From Caballeronia sp. (GTDB lineage Bacteria; Pseudomonadota; Gammaproteobacteria; Burkholderiales; Burkholderiaceae): a stretch of 35,781 nt of DNA. Where the stretch lies: contig NZ_JAQGMM010000185.1 in the NCBI RefSeq assembly GCF_028292365.1, forward strand, positions 1 through 35,781, in the 5' to 3' direction. Shown in pieces: positions 24,538 to 32,368 of the stretch (the first letter of the stretch is position 1; every line of letters begins with the position of its first letter). The position numbers and the translations under genes are program-made. Below the pieces are notes generated by a model. It was not told where the DNA came from, ran no database searches, and worked only from the letters and a program-made list of their open reading frames with translations.

Positions 24538-25107
24538 CTATGCCTCGCTTGTGGCTGTGTCGCCGAGATCCAGACCGCTTAGGCCGTTGAGCGATTCAGC
24601 GGCACGCTCGGCGAAGAACGGGTCGCCCGCAAGGTTTTCCATCATCGCGAGCAACGTGCGGCGCATGGCGGCGATGTCGTCGGGAGGGATTCCAGCGAGT
24701 GCAATGCGGTTCACCTCCACGGCTGCGGGCACCAGCAACGCGCGCAGGCTCGTGCCTTTCGATGTGAGGAAAATGCGGACCTGCTTGCGATTGTCGGGCA
24801 GTTTCTGGCGTGTCACGTATCCGATCGCCTCCATGGCCTTCAGCGCAGAAAACGTGGTTGGCTCGGCGAAACCCGCCTGTTCGCTTAGCTGCCGCTGTGT
24901 CAGTCCGTCGGTTTGCCAGAGGATGCGCAGGAATGTCCAGTGGCCGTACTGCACTGAGTGTTCGCGCAGCCGTGCCTGGAGTGAACGCGAGAATCCGCGA
25001 GCGGTGTCCTTTACGAGGTGCGCCATCCGTTCTTCGGGCAACGCTTCGCGCCAGCGCTGGAGGGTACCAGGCAGCGCGTCGCGTTGAGACTTGTCACTCT
25101 TGCTCAT
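24538..25107 (-). CDS. MarR-family transcriptional regulator
   Basis: 189 residues from ATG 25107, which has AGGTGA at a good distance; an upstream in-frame ATG at 25137 lacks an SD and would be within the promoter. The winged HTH spans about 55-120: QYGHWTFLRILWQTDGLTQR, LSEQAGFAEPTTFSALKAME and the wing DNRKQVRIFLTSKG. MarR proteins are usually repressors released by phenolic or aromatic ligands. The promoter of this gene contains an inverted repeat between and over the -35/-10 elements, and a second lies before the divergent oxygenase, so it probably represses both operons. Gene order marR, dehydrogenase, reductase is tight. Confidence 0.92.
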   Translation of the reverse strand: MSKSDKSQRDALPGTLQRWREALPEERMAHLVKDTARGFSRSLQARLREHSVQYGHWTFLRILWQTDGLTQRQLSEQAGFAEPTTFSALKAMEAIGYVTRQKLPDNRKQVRIFLTSKGTSLRALLVPAAVEVNRIALAGIPPDDIAAMRRTLLAMMENLAGDPFFAERAAESLNGLSGLDLGDTATSEA

Positions 25108-25146
25108 GCAGTCACCTATGTTGTGGCATGTGTCCATGCGTTTTTA

Positions 25147-25175
25147 AAATTAGCCAACTAAGTTTATGTTGTCAA
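25147..25175 (-). promoter_or_regulatory. Sigma-70 promoter of the marR operon
   Basis: Read on the minus strand: TTGACA (25175-25170), a 17-base spacer, then TAATTT (25152-25147). The -35 is a perfect consensus and the spacing ideal. The predicted start lies about 35 bases upstream of the marR ATG. The MarR-type inverted repeat overlaps the spacer and the -10, as expected for autorepression. Confidence 0.7.
25150..25161. promoter_or_regulatory. MarR-type operator, marR side
   Basis: TTAGCCAACTAA, inverted arms TTAG/CTAA with a 4-base spacer, lying across the -10/spacer of the marR promoter. Same layout as the site at 25333. Confidence 0.7.
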
Positions 25176-25332
25176 GATCATCGTAGGGGGAGCGATATTT
25201 CCTCCCTCGAAAGGGTCTGGTGACGTAAATTTTAAATCGCTATGAAAGCCTTATGAGATAAGAGTAACGCCGGAGTAAAACCAAAATATGAGGCCCTGTT
25301 CCAGCATGCATCGGTGTTTTCCATAATTGAGG

Positions 25333-25346
25333 CTTAGTTACCTAAG
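25333..25346. promoter_or_regulatory. MarR-type operator, oxygenase side
   Basis: CTTAGTTACCTAAG, perfect 5-base arms with a 4-base spacer, 122 bases upstream of the oxygenase ATG. It sits exactly between TTGAGG (25327-25332) and TATAAG (25347-25352), so it may fill the spacer of a short-spaced promoter or simply overlap one. Confidence 0.72.
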
Positions 25347-25468
25347 TATAAGATGGATTCACAGGCGGATGCGGTGATCGGCGCGTTTCACGGAGATGGT
25401 GTTCGGACTCCAGGCGCACCCGTCGAGTCCATCAACCGACTTCATCGAAAATTGGGATCCAAAAAACC

Positions 25469-26707
25469 ATGCTGACGGCTGAACAGAACGAGACCTTAAC
25501 GCGAGTTGGACCGGGAACGCCAATGGGCAACCTGATGCGGCGCTACTGGCAGCCAATCGGGACCGCGACCGAACTCGAGAACCGCTGGACAAAACGCGTG
25601 CGACTGCTCGGCGAAGACCTGGTGCTCTTCAGGAATCGCCAGGGACAGGTTGGATTGATCGCGGAGCAGTGTCCTCATCGGCGTGCGTCGTTCGCACATG
25701 GCATTCCGACTGAAGACGGTATCCGCTGCCCTTATCACGGGTGGGAATTCAGCGTGGAAGGGAAATGCCTGAGCCAGCCGAACGAGCCGGACAACTGCGC
25801 GTTCCGCGACAAGGTTGCCACTGACGCGTATCCCGTCGAAGAACTGGGCGGCCTGCTGTTCGCTTACATGGGGCCGGAACCGCGACCTCTGTTGCCGCGT
25901 TTTGACGGCTTCATCGCACAGGGTGCGATCCGGATGATGGGCCGCGCGTTGCTGCCGATCAACTGGCTGCAAATCATGGAGAATTCGCTCGATCCCATTC
26001 ACACCGAATGGCTGCATGGGCATCACTACGAATTTCAGAAGGAACAGGAAGGCATCAAGGTAGCAATCAGTGCAAAGCACGAGAAGATCGCCTTCAACGA
26101 GTTCGAATTCGGTATCACCAAGCATCGGCTGCTGGCTGGGCATTCCGAGGATTCCGACGACTGGCGCATTGGTCATCCAATCGTATTTCCGAACATGCTT
26201 GCGGTCGGCAACGGCGACGACGCATCGCGCTATTACTCATTCCAGATTCGCGTGCCGGTGGACGACGAACAGACGCTGCACCTCTGGTACAACGCCTACA
26301 TTCCGCCGAAAGACGCCGAGGTGCCGAAGCACCTGACTGAACGTGTCCATGTGTACGACGTGCCGTTCAAGGACGAGCAGGGCGAGTTCATCGTCGATAA
26401 CGTCGACGGTCAGGACATGATGGCGTGGATCACGCAAGGCAAGGTGGCGGATCGCACGCGTGAGAACCTCGGCGCCACTGACCAGGGCATTGCGATCTAC
26501 CGGCGCGTGCTGCGCCGTGAGATGAAGAAAGTCGAGCAAGGTGAAGACCCCATGGGCATCGTGCGGGATGCGTCACGCAATGAGCGTATCGACTTGCCGA
26601 ACGAACGCAAGAAACATCACAACAGCGACGGCTTCGCGAGCTTCATGTTGCGCACGCACGCAAAGTATTCACCTATAGCTCAGGCGCTCGTCGCGATCTA
26701 CGAATAA
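25469..26707 (+). CDS. Phthalate-family Rieske oxygenase, large subunit (system 2)
   Basis: 412 residues. Rieske ligands are Cys68-x-His70 (QCPHRRASF) and Cys87-x2-His90 (RCPYHGWEFS). The mononuclear iron site has Asn172, Asp175, His178 and His183 in ENSLDPIHTEWLHG. The start LTAEQNETLTRVGPGTPMGN is typical of the phthalate 4,5-dioxygenase group. It differs clearly from system 1 (NSLDPIHTEWLH against GGVDSSHVSFLH), so the two are not a recent duplication. Context (Pht2-, Pht4- and Pht5-like genes) points to 4,5-dioxygenation of phthalate or a close analogue. It heads the rightward operon and is divergent from marR. Confidence 0.92.
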   Translation: MLTAEQNETLTRVGPGTPMGNLMRRYWQPIGTATELENRWTKRVRLLGEDLVLFRNRQGQVGLIAEQCPHRRASFAHGIPTEDGIRCPYHGWEFSVEGKCLSQPNEPDNCAFRDKVATDAYPVEELGGLLFAYMGPEPRPLLPRFDGFIAQGAIRMMGRALLPINWLQIMENSLDPIHTEWLHGHHYEFQKEQEGIKVAISAKHEKIAFNEFEFGITKHRLLAGHSEDSDDWRIGHPIVFPNMLAVGNGDDASRYYSFQIRVPVDDEQTLHLWYNAYIPPKDAEVPKHLTERVHVYDVPFKDEQGEFIVDNVDGQDMMAWITQGKVADRTRENLGATDQGIAIYRRVLRREMKKVEQGEDPMGIVRDASRNERIDLPNERKKHHNSDGFASFMLRTHAKYSPIAQALVAIYE

Positions 26708-26900
26708 CAAAAACGCTTCACAAGCAGCAAGCAAACCGCGCGCTGCAAACCGTCTGCCTTGCAAGGCTTGCGGCGTGCGCGGAAGCAGTCCCCCCGAATA
26801 CAGTCCGATGGCTAAAACGGACGCGAACCGGAGACAACCCCGTGGGCAAGCAACGTGGTGGTGTGGTGACGCGGAATCTGACTGACAGGAAGGTGTGGTG

Positions 26901-29093
26901 ATGGGAGCCGCCGCGTTACATGCGCTGACGATGATTCTCGATCCGCTGCGCCTCGCGATCATGCTGGGTGGTGTGGTGCTCGGGCTTGCACTTGGTGTGG
27001 TGCCGGGGCTCGGTGGGATTGTCGGACTTGCGCTGCTGATTCCGTTCACCTATCACCTGGACGGCTATACCGCGTTCGCGCTGCTGCTCGGCATGGCGGC
27101 GGTAACGACGGTCTCCGACTTGATTCCGGCCGTGCTTTTCGGGGTGCCGGGAACCGTCGGGGCAGCCGCGACTGTTCTTGATGGACATCCGCTCGCAAGA
27201 CGCGGAGAAGCGCGGCGCGCATTTGGTGCGGGGTATGCATCGTCGCTTGCAGGCGGCGTCTTTGGCGCGCTGCTGCTGGCGGTCACGATTCCCGTCTTGC
27301 GCCTGGTAGTGCTTTATATCGGCTCGGCGGAATTGCTTGCTTTATGTATCTTCGGCCTCTCGATGGTCGCGGTGCTGAGTGGCAAGGCGCCGATCAAGGG
27401 ACTGGCGGTGGCGTCGTTCGGGCTCATGCTGTCGCTGATCGGCTCGGACCCGCAGACCGGCACGCTGCGATGGACCTTCGGCTCACTGTATCTGTGGGAC
27501 CACCTGCCGCTCGTGCCAGTCACGCTCGGCATTTTCGCGTTGCCAGAACTGGCCGAGATGGCGATTGAACGCACGAGCATCTCGCGCACCGATGGCGCCG
27601 TTCGCGGCAAGCAGAGCACGCAGTGGGACGGTGTTCGCGATGCGGGCCGGAACTGGTGGCTGGTGTTGCGTTGCAGCGGCCTTGGCGCGCTGTTGGGCGC
27701 GGTGCCGGGCCTTGGCTCCGCAGTGATCGACTGGATGGCGTACGGTCACGCGATCCGCACCGAAAAGAACACCGAGAACTTCGGCAAGGGCGATATTCGC
27801 GGGGTCATCGCCTCTGAGAGTTCGAACAATGCCAAGGAAGGCGGCCACCTGATTCCGACGATTGCGTTCGGCATGCCGGCAGGCGCTTCGATGGCGCTGC
27901 TGTTAAGCGCATTCATCATGCACGGCTTCACGCCAGGTCCTGAGATGTTGACCAAGCATCTCGACGTGACCTACGCGATCATCTGGACGCTGACGATTTC
28001 ACACATCATGGGCGCAATCATCTGCCTGTTCGGCAGCAGCCTGTTCTCGAAGCTTGCGACCGTACGGGTGGGGGTCCTGGTTCCCCTGGTGCTCGGCATC
28101 ATCTTCCTCGGCGCATTCAACGCGAGCCAGAGTTGGGGCGACCTTTGCTCCATGGTGCTGTTCGGATTTGTCGGCTGGGTGATGAAGCGGCTGAACTGGC
28201 CGCGTCCGCCTCTGATTCTCGGGCTCGTGCTCGGCAGCATTTTCGAGCGTTACTACTTTATTTCGAGCGAGATATACGGCGTCAAGCTGTTTACGCGGCC
28301 GATAGTGATCGCCGTACTGCTCGCCGCGCTGTGGGTCGTCCTCGGACCGACGCTCAAGGGACTGCGCCGCGCGCTCAAGCAGGGACCGCTTGCGTCGGGC
28401 GTGCACTTCAGGATCAAGCGACTCGATCATCATTCGTTGTTCACCATCGCGCTGATCGTTGCCGTAAGCGTGGCGATCTGGACCGCTTCCGACTGGGCGT
28501 TCGGCGCGAAGCTGATGCCAATGACCGCCGCGAGCGCGGCGATGTTTTTCTCGTGCATCGTGCTGATCGGCCAGGTGGGGGCCCGTGACCAGCCGCCGCG
28601 CGAACTCAGGCCGGCCGTGATGCCGGCGACGATGTCTGCCGCGCAAGCAAGGGTGCAATTGGCGCAGTCGTTGCCGTGTCAGCCAACGGCCGGGCCGCGG
28701 CAGGACCTCGCGTTGAACCGCACGGGCGCATCGCTCTCAACGGCGTTGCCAACATCGGGGCCTTCGCTGTCGCAGGCGTTCGAAGGTGACCTTCCTGGAG
28801 CACCGCCGCTGCCGATATCGACGGTTCGCGCCCGCGGCTTGCGCTTCTTCCTGGCCATTAGCGGAGCGCTGGGCATTGCCTACCTGATCGGCTTGCTGCC
28901 CGCCTTGCTTCTGATGATGCTGGTGCTCGCGCGCTTTGAGTTCGGCGAACGGTGGCGCAATGCGTGGCTGCTGTCGGTTGCGATGACAGTTGCGCTATGG
29001 CTCGTGTTCGACCTGATCTTCGCGACACCGTGGCCGCCATCCCTGCTGGGCGATCTCGTGCCAGCATTGCGAAGCCTCAGCGGTCTTGTATGA
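26901..29093 (+). CDS. TctA-TctB fusion permease of a tripartite tricarboxylate transporter
   Basis: 730 residues from ATG 26901 (GGAAGG seven bases upstream; two GTG codons just before are possible). Residues 1 to about 490 are TctA: VVPGLGGIVGLALLIPFTYH, FGVPGTVGAAATVLDGHPLA, and GGHLIPTIAFGMPAGASMAL. Residues about 510-730 have four more helices and the pattern of the small subunit TctB (LFTIALIVAVSVAIWTASDW near the start, LPALLLMMLVLARFEFGERW and VAMTVALWLVFDLIFATPWP near the end). Normally tctA and tctB are separate genes. An ~85-residue Pro/Ala/Ser-rich, probably disordered stretch interrupts the TctB-like part between its helices 2 and 3. With the TctC protein encoded next it should import a carboxylate; phthalate-like diacids fit. 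Confidence 0.88.
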   Translation: MGAAALHALTMILDPLRLAIMLGGVVLGLALGVVPGLGGIVGLALLIPFTYHLDGYTAFALLLGMAAVTTVSDLIPAVLFGVPGTVGAAATVLDGHPLARRGEARRAFGAGYASSLAGGVFGALLLAVTIPVLRLVVLYIGSAELLALCIFGLSMVAVLSGKAPIKGLAVASFGLMLSLIGSDPQTGTLRWTFGSLYLWDHLPLVPVTLGIFALPELAEMAIERTSISRTDGAVRGKQSTQWDGVRDAGRNWWLVLRCSGLGALLGAVPGLGSAVIDWMAYGHAIRTEKNTENFGKGDIRGVIASESSNNAKEGGHLIPTIAFGMPAGASMALLLSAFIMHGFTPGPEMLTKHLDVTYAIIWTLTISHIMGAIICLFGSSLFSKLATVRVGVLVPLVLGIIFLGAFNASQSWGDLCSMVLFGFVGWVMKRLNWPRPPLILGLVLGSIFERYYFISSEIYGVKLFTRPIVIAVLLAALWVVLGPTLKGLRRALKQGPLASGVHFRIKRLDHHSLFTIALIVAVSVAIWTASDWAFGAKLMPMTAASAAMFFSCIVLIGQVGARDQPPRELRPAVMPATMSAAQARVQLAQSLPCQPTAGPRQDLALNRTGASLSTALPTSGPSLSQAFEGDLPGAPPLPISTVRARGLRFFLAISGALGIAYLIGLLPALLLMMLVLARFEFGERWRNAWLLSVAMTVALWLVFDLIFATPWPPSLLGDLVPALRSLSGLV

Positions 29094-29172
29094 GCCGGTT
29101 TCCCGCCAGTACAGAACAGAGCCGGCGCTGCGGGTCCGCCGTACGACCGGCCGTTATCGATGGAGACAAACG

Positions 29173-30276
29173 ATGAAGAATTATCTATCGCGGTCGGTTC
29201 GAAGAGAGCCGCAGCGAAAATCACATTTGCAACGCCCGCGCACGATCTTGCGCGCGGGAGCCGCAGCCGCACTCGCGTTCCTGGCGGCTGCAACCTATCT
29301 GCCTGCAAGCGGTTACGCGGCGGAGACCACGGAGAGTTTTTATAGCGGTCGCACCGTCAATCTGACGATTGGCTATTCCGTCGGTGGCGGCTACGACATG
29401 TACGCCCGGTTGCTCGCCAAACACATCGGCAACTATCTGCCCGGCAAGCCGACGATCACGCCCCAGAGCATGCCAGGCGCGGGCAGTCTGAAGGCGATCA
29501 ATTATCTATATAGCGTCGCGCCGAAGGACGGTTCCACGTTCGGCACGTTCGGCCGCACGATGCCGGAGGAACCGCTGCTCGGCGAGGCCGCTTTCGATGC
29601 CCGCAAGCTGACGTGGCTTGGCAGCATCAATAGCGATGTCAGCCTGTGCCTGACGTGGAACACCTCGAAGATCAAGACGTTCCAGGACCTCGTCACAAAG
29701 GAATCACGCATGGGCGGGCAGGCAGCCGGCTCCGATCCTGATGTGATGGCCTCGACAATCAAGACGCTGTTCAACGCAAAGATCCAACTGGTCACCGGCT
29801 ATCCGGGCAGCAACGAAACGGCGCTTGCGATGGAGCGAGGCGAGATCGACGGCGAATGCGGTACGTCGTGGAGCACTATCCTGGTTCGGCATCCGGACTG
29901 GATCAAGGACAAGAAGATCAACATCCTCGTGCAGGTCGCCCTCGAAAAACATCCCGACCTGCCGAACGTGCCACTGCTGATCGATCTCGCGCCGAATGAC
30001 GAAGCACGCCAGGTGCTGAAGGTGATCGTGGCGAGCCAGGCGTTTGCGCGCCCGTTCGCGGCGCCACCGGGTCTGCCGCCTGAACGCGCAGCCGCGTTAC
30101 GCACCGCCTTCGCACAGACGATGAAAGATCCGGCATTCCTCGCCGAAGCAAAAAGTCTTGGTCTGGAAGTGCGGCCCGTACCGCCGGAGCGCATCGACCA
30201 ATTGCTCGACGAACTGTACAAGACACCGCAGCCGCTGCTGCTGAAAGCCAAGGCGGCCGTGGGCGGGCGATTCTGA
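29173..30276 (+). CDS. TctC/Bug-family solute-binding protein
   Basis: 367 residues from ATG 29173 with GGAG eight bases before it. The export signal is unusual: about 30 basic residues precede the hydrophobic core (ILRAGAAAALAFLAAATYLP), and cleavage is likely near GYAA. The mature protein follows the Bug pattern: FYSGRTVNLTIGYSVGGGYD, MPGAGSLKAINYLYSVAPKD, DGSTFGTFGRTMPEEPLLGE. It is the periplasmic receptor for the TctA-TctB fusion encoded 79 bases upstream. Terephthalate (TphC) and other aromatic acids are known ligands of the family, and an aromatic dicarboxylate fits this operon; the ligand itself is not readable. Confidence 0.92.
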   Translation: MKNYLSRSVRREPQRKSHLQRPRTILRAGAAAALAFLAAATYLPASGYAAETTESFYSGRTVNLTIGYSVGGGYDMYARLLAKHIGNYLPGKPTITPQSMPGAGSLKAINYLYSVAPKDGSTFGTFGRTMPEEPLLGEAAFDARKLTWLGSINSDVSLCLTWNTSKIKTFQDLVTKESRMGGQAAGSDPDVMASTIKTLFNAKIQLVTGYPGSNETALAMERGEIDGECGTSWSTILVRHPDWIKDKKINILVQVALEKHPDLPNVPLLIDLAPNDEARQVLKVIVASQAFARPFAAPPGLPPERAAALRTAFAQTMKDPAFLAEAKSLGLEVRPVPPERIDQLLDELYKTPQPLLLKAKAAVGGRF

Positions 30277-30336
30277 CCAACCGGCGGCCTGGTACAACCG
30301 GCAGGCCGCCATCATTGAGAGGCGCTGGAGCACACC

Positions 30337-31044
30337 ATGAACGCAGACGAAGCCAAACAGAAACTGATCGATGCCGGTCGCATTCTCGAAGCGCAAGGCC
30401 AGGGTGATCTCACGCGCGGCCACGTGTCGGTGCGGGTACCGGGCGATCCGGACCACTTTTTCATGAAACCGCATAGCTACGGCTTCGACGAGATAACCCT
30501 TGAAAACATCGTAGTGTGCAATCTCGACGGCGAGAAGGTGGGCGGCGCCGGACGTCGGCATAGCGAGGTTTTCATTCACTCGGAAATCTTCAGGGCGCGC
30601 CCGGATATAACGAGCGTAATCCATTCGCATCCCACGCACGCTGTCGCACTGTCCGCCACCGAACAGCCGCTCAAGATGATCAGTCAACCTAGCTGTCATT
30701 TCGCCGATGGCGTGCCGTATTACACCGACACCATGAATCTGATCCGCACCCAGGAAATGGGCTCGGGCGTCGCGCGCGCCCTTGGCACTTGCAAGGCTGT
30801 GCTAATGCGCAATCACGGTGTCGCAGTGACGGGACGTTCGATTGAAGAGGCGGTCGTGCTGGCGTTGCTGCTCGAAAGCGCCTGTCAGATCCAGCTCTTG
30901 ACGCAGGCGGCCGGGGGCGCCGGCGAGGGTTTCTCCGACGAAGACATCGAGCGCCTGCACGATACCGTGACCCGCCCCGAACAATTCACTGTCAACTTCG
31001 AATTCCTGCGTCGGAAGGCTCGTCGCAGTCTTGCAGTGAACTGA
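30337..31044 (+). CDS. Class II aldolase/adducin family protein in the phthalate operon
   Basis: 235 residues. Metal and catalytic residues are present: Glu77 (RRHSEVFIHSEIF), His96 and His98 (SVIHSHPTHAV), His160 (LMRNHGVAV). It begins 60 bases after the binding-protein gene and precedes the decarboxylase. Relatives include 3,4-dihydroxyphthalate decarboxylase and HCOMODA decarboxylase as well as sugar-phosphate aldolases. Because the next gene is already a 4,5-dihydroxyphthalate decarboxylase, this enzyme may act on another regioisomer or further down the pathway. It is clearly diverged from the aldolase at 15048. Confidence 0.87.
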   Translation: MNADEAKQKLIDAGRILEAQGQGDLTRGHVSVRVPGDPDHFFMKPHSYGFDEITLENIVVCNLDGEKVGGAGRRHSEVFIHSEIFRARPDITSVIHSHPTHAVALSATEQPLKMISQPSCHFADGVPYYTDTMNLIRTQEMGSGVARALGTCKAVLMRNHGVAVTGRSIEEAVVLALLLESACQIQLLTQAAGGAGEGFSDEDIERLHDTVTRPEQFTVNFEFLRRKARRSLAVN

Positions 31045-31092
31045 GCCGAATAGAAATCTCAACTTGCGGCGCGGCGATCGATGCCGTGCCGG

Positions 31093-31125
31093 CGCGCTTT
31101 TTAAACGCGCTTTTTAAACGTTTAA
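31093..31125. repeat. Tandem 13-base repeat and palindrome before the decarboxylase
   Basis: CGCGCTTTTTAAA is repeated head to tail at 31093-31105 and 31106-31118. The second copy runs into TTAAACGTTTAA (31114-31125), a perfect 12-base palindrome, 12 bases before the decarboxylase ATG. It looks like a small duplication in the leader; a role in translation or binding is possible but not shown. Confidence 0.8.
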
Positions 31126-31136
31126 GGCAATCAAAC

Positions 31137-32126
31137 ATGAACGGAAAACTTAATCTTTCGATCGCCACCGGCGACTATGACCGCACGCGGCCGTTGATTT
31201 CTGGGCAGGTGCAGATGGATGGCGTCGATCCGGTCTTCATGACGCTCTCGCCTGAAGAAATGTTTTTTCGTGCGTTCCGCAACGAAGAATTCGATATCAG
31301 TGAGCTGTCGTTCTCGAGCTATACCGTGAAGTTCTCGGAAGGCACGTGTCCGTATATTGCCGTGCCGGTGTTTTTGTCGCGTGCGTTCCGGCACACGTCG
31401 CTCTACGTGCGCACCGATCGCATCAAACGTCCGGAAGATCTTAAGGGCAAGCGCATCGGCCTGCCGGAATACCAGTTGACCGCGAATGTATGGGCCCGCG
31501 CGATCCTCGAAGACGATTTCGGTGTCAGGCCGGAGGACATCACGTGGGTGCGCGGGGGTATCGATGAGCCGGGTCGTCCTGAGAAGATCAAGCTGCAGTT
31601 GCCGCGGGACGTGCGCCTTGAAGCAGCGCCCGACAACGACACGATTTCAGCGATGCTCGATCGCGGAGATATCGACGCGTTCATGGCGCCGCGCCCGCCG
31701 TCATGTGCCGCCACGAACCCGAATGTCGGCTGGTTGTTTCCCGATCCGACAGAGGCCGCGAAAGACTATTATCGTCGCACCAAGGTGTTTCCGATCATGC
31801 ACGTGGTGGGAATCCGCAAAACGCTGGCTGAAGCCCATCCGTGGCTGCCCGCTGCCGTGCTCAAGGCATTCGAACGGTCGAAGCAGATAGCACTCGACAA
31901 ACTCTCCGATACGTCGGCCACGAAAGTCACGCTGCCGTTTGTCGAAGAGCAACTGAAGGCTGCACGCGATCTGCTCGGCAACGACCACTGGCCCTACGGG
32001 GTGCCGGCAAACCGCAATACGCTCGAGACGTTCCTGCGCCATCATCATTCCCAGGGCCTTTCCAAGCGGCTTTTGTCCGTCGAAGAAATCTTCCATCCGG
32101 CGACCTATGAAACGGCGAAGATCTGA
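31137..32126 (+). CDS. pht5: 4,5-dihydroxyphthalate decarboxylase
   Basis: 329 residues from ATG 31137. The sequence follows the Pht5/OphC family, which has a periplasmic-binding-protein-like fold but is cytoplasmic; no signal peptide is present. Landmarks are LSIATGDYDRTRPLISGQV near the start, EEMFFRAFRNEEFDISELSF, PVFLSRAFRHTSLYVRTDRI, LKGKRIGLPEYQLTANVWAR and DIDAFMAPRPPS. The enzyme removes one carboxylate from 4,5-dihydroxyphthalate to give protocatechuate. With the Rieske oxygenase, phthalate-type reductase and Gfo/Idh/MocA dehydrogenase it completes the 4,5 route, which is the strongest evidence for the pathway. Related members may take other ortho-diacids. It is the last gene of the rightward operon. 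Confidence 0.88.
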   Translation: MNGKLNLSIATGDYDRTRPLISGQVQMDGVDPVFMTLSPEEMFFRAFRNEEFDISELSFSSYTVKFSEGTCPYIAVPVFLSRAFRHTSLYVRTDRIKRPEDLKGKRIGLPEYQLTANVWARAILEDDFGVRPEDITWVRGGIDEPGRPEKIKLQLPRDVRLEAAPDNDTISAMLDRGDIDAFMAPRPPSCAATNPNVGWLFPDPTEAAKDYYRRTKVFPIMHVVGIRKTLAEAHPWLPAAVLKAFERSKQIALDKLSDTSATKVTLPFVEEQLKAARDLLGNDHWPYGVPANRNTLETFLRHHHSQGLSKRLLSVEEIFHPATYETAKI

Positions 32127-32368
32127 GAATGCGGGCGCCGTACTGGAACGAACGAGAGGGCGCGTGCCGGTACGTAGTTGCCATCGCGGCGCCTAGCCGA
32201 CGTATCGCCTTGATCGTTGTCCGAACTCGCTGATGACAGTATCTGTTTTCGACCCTGCCGGCCGCCCGCTTCCCGGGCTGCCGCTGCGTCTCACTCCACT
32301 CCGTGTCCGTGCTGGCTGCGCAAATGCGCCGCGTGTTCATCGCCGAACTTGGGGTGAGGCGCAGCGAA
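32127..32368. other. Convergent intergenic region, nothing recognised
   Basis: 242 bases between the decarboxylase and the transporter stops. I see no clear intrinsic terminator. A 49-codon frame at 32233-32382 (MTVSVFDPAGRPLPGLPL) overlaps the transporter end, has no SD and is not called. Confidence 0.6.

Larger units (their letters stand above)
25108..25468. other. Divergent marR/oxygenase promoter region
   Basis: 361 bases, AT-rich compared with the flanks, with no credible gene. It holds a good minus-strand sigma-70 promoter for marR (25147-25175) and two TTAG-N4-CTAA inverted repeats, one near each end. The stretch 25180-25320 shows nothing I can name. Confidence 0.75.

Noticed and set aside
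23273-25087. Plus-strand open frame of 604 codons
   Set aside because: It covers the opposite strand of the dehydrogenase and marR genes, both of which have clear domain motifs; the frame itself has none.
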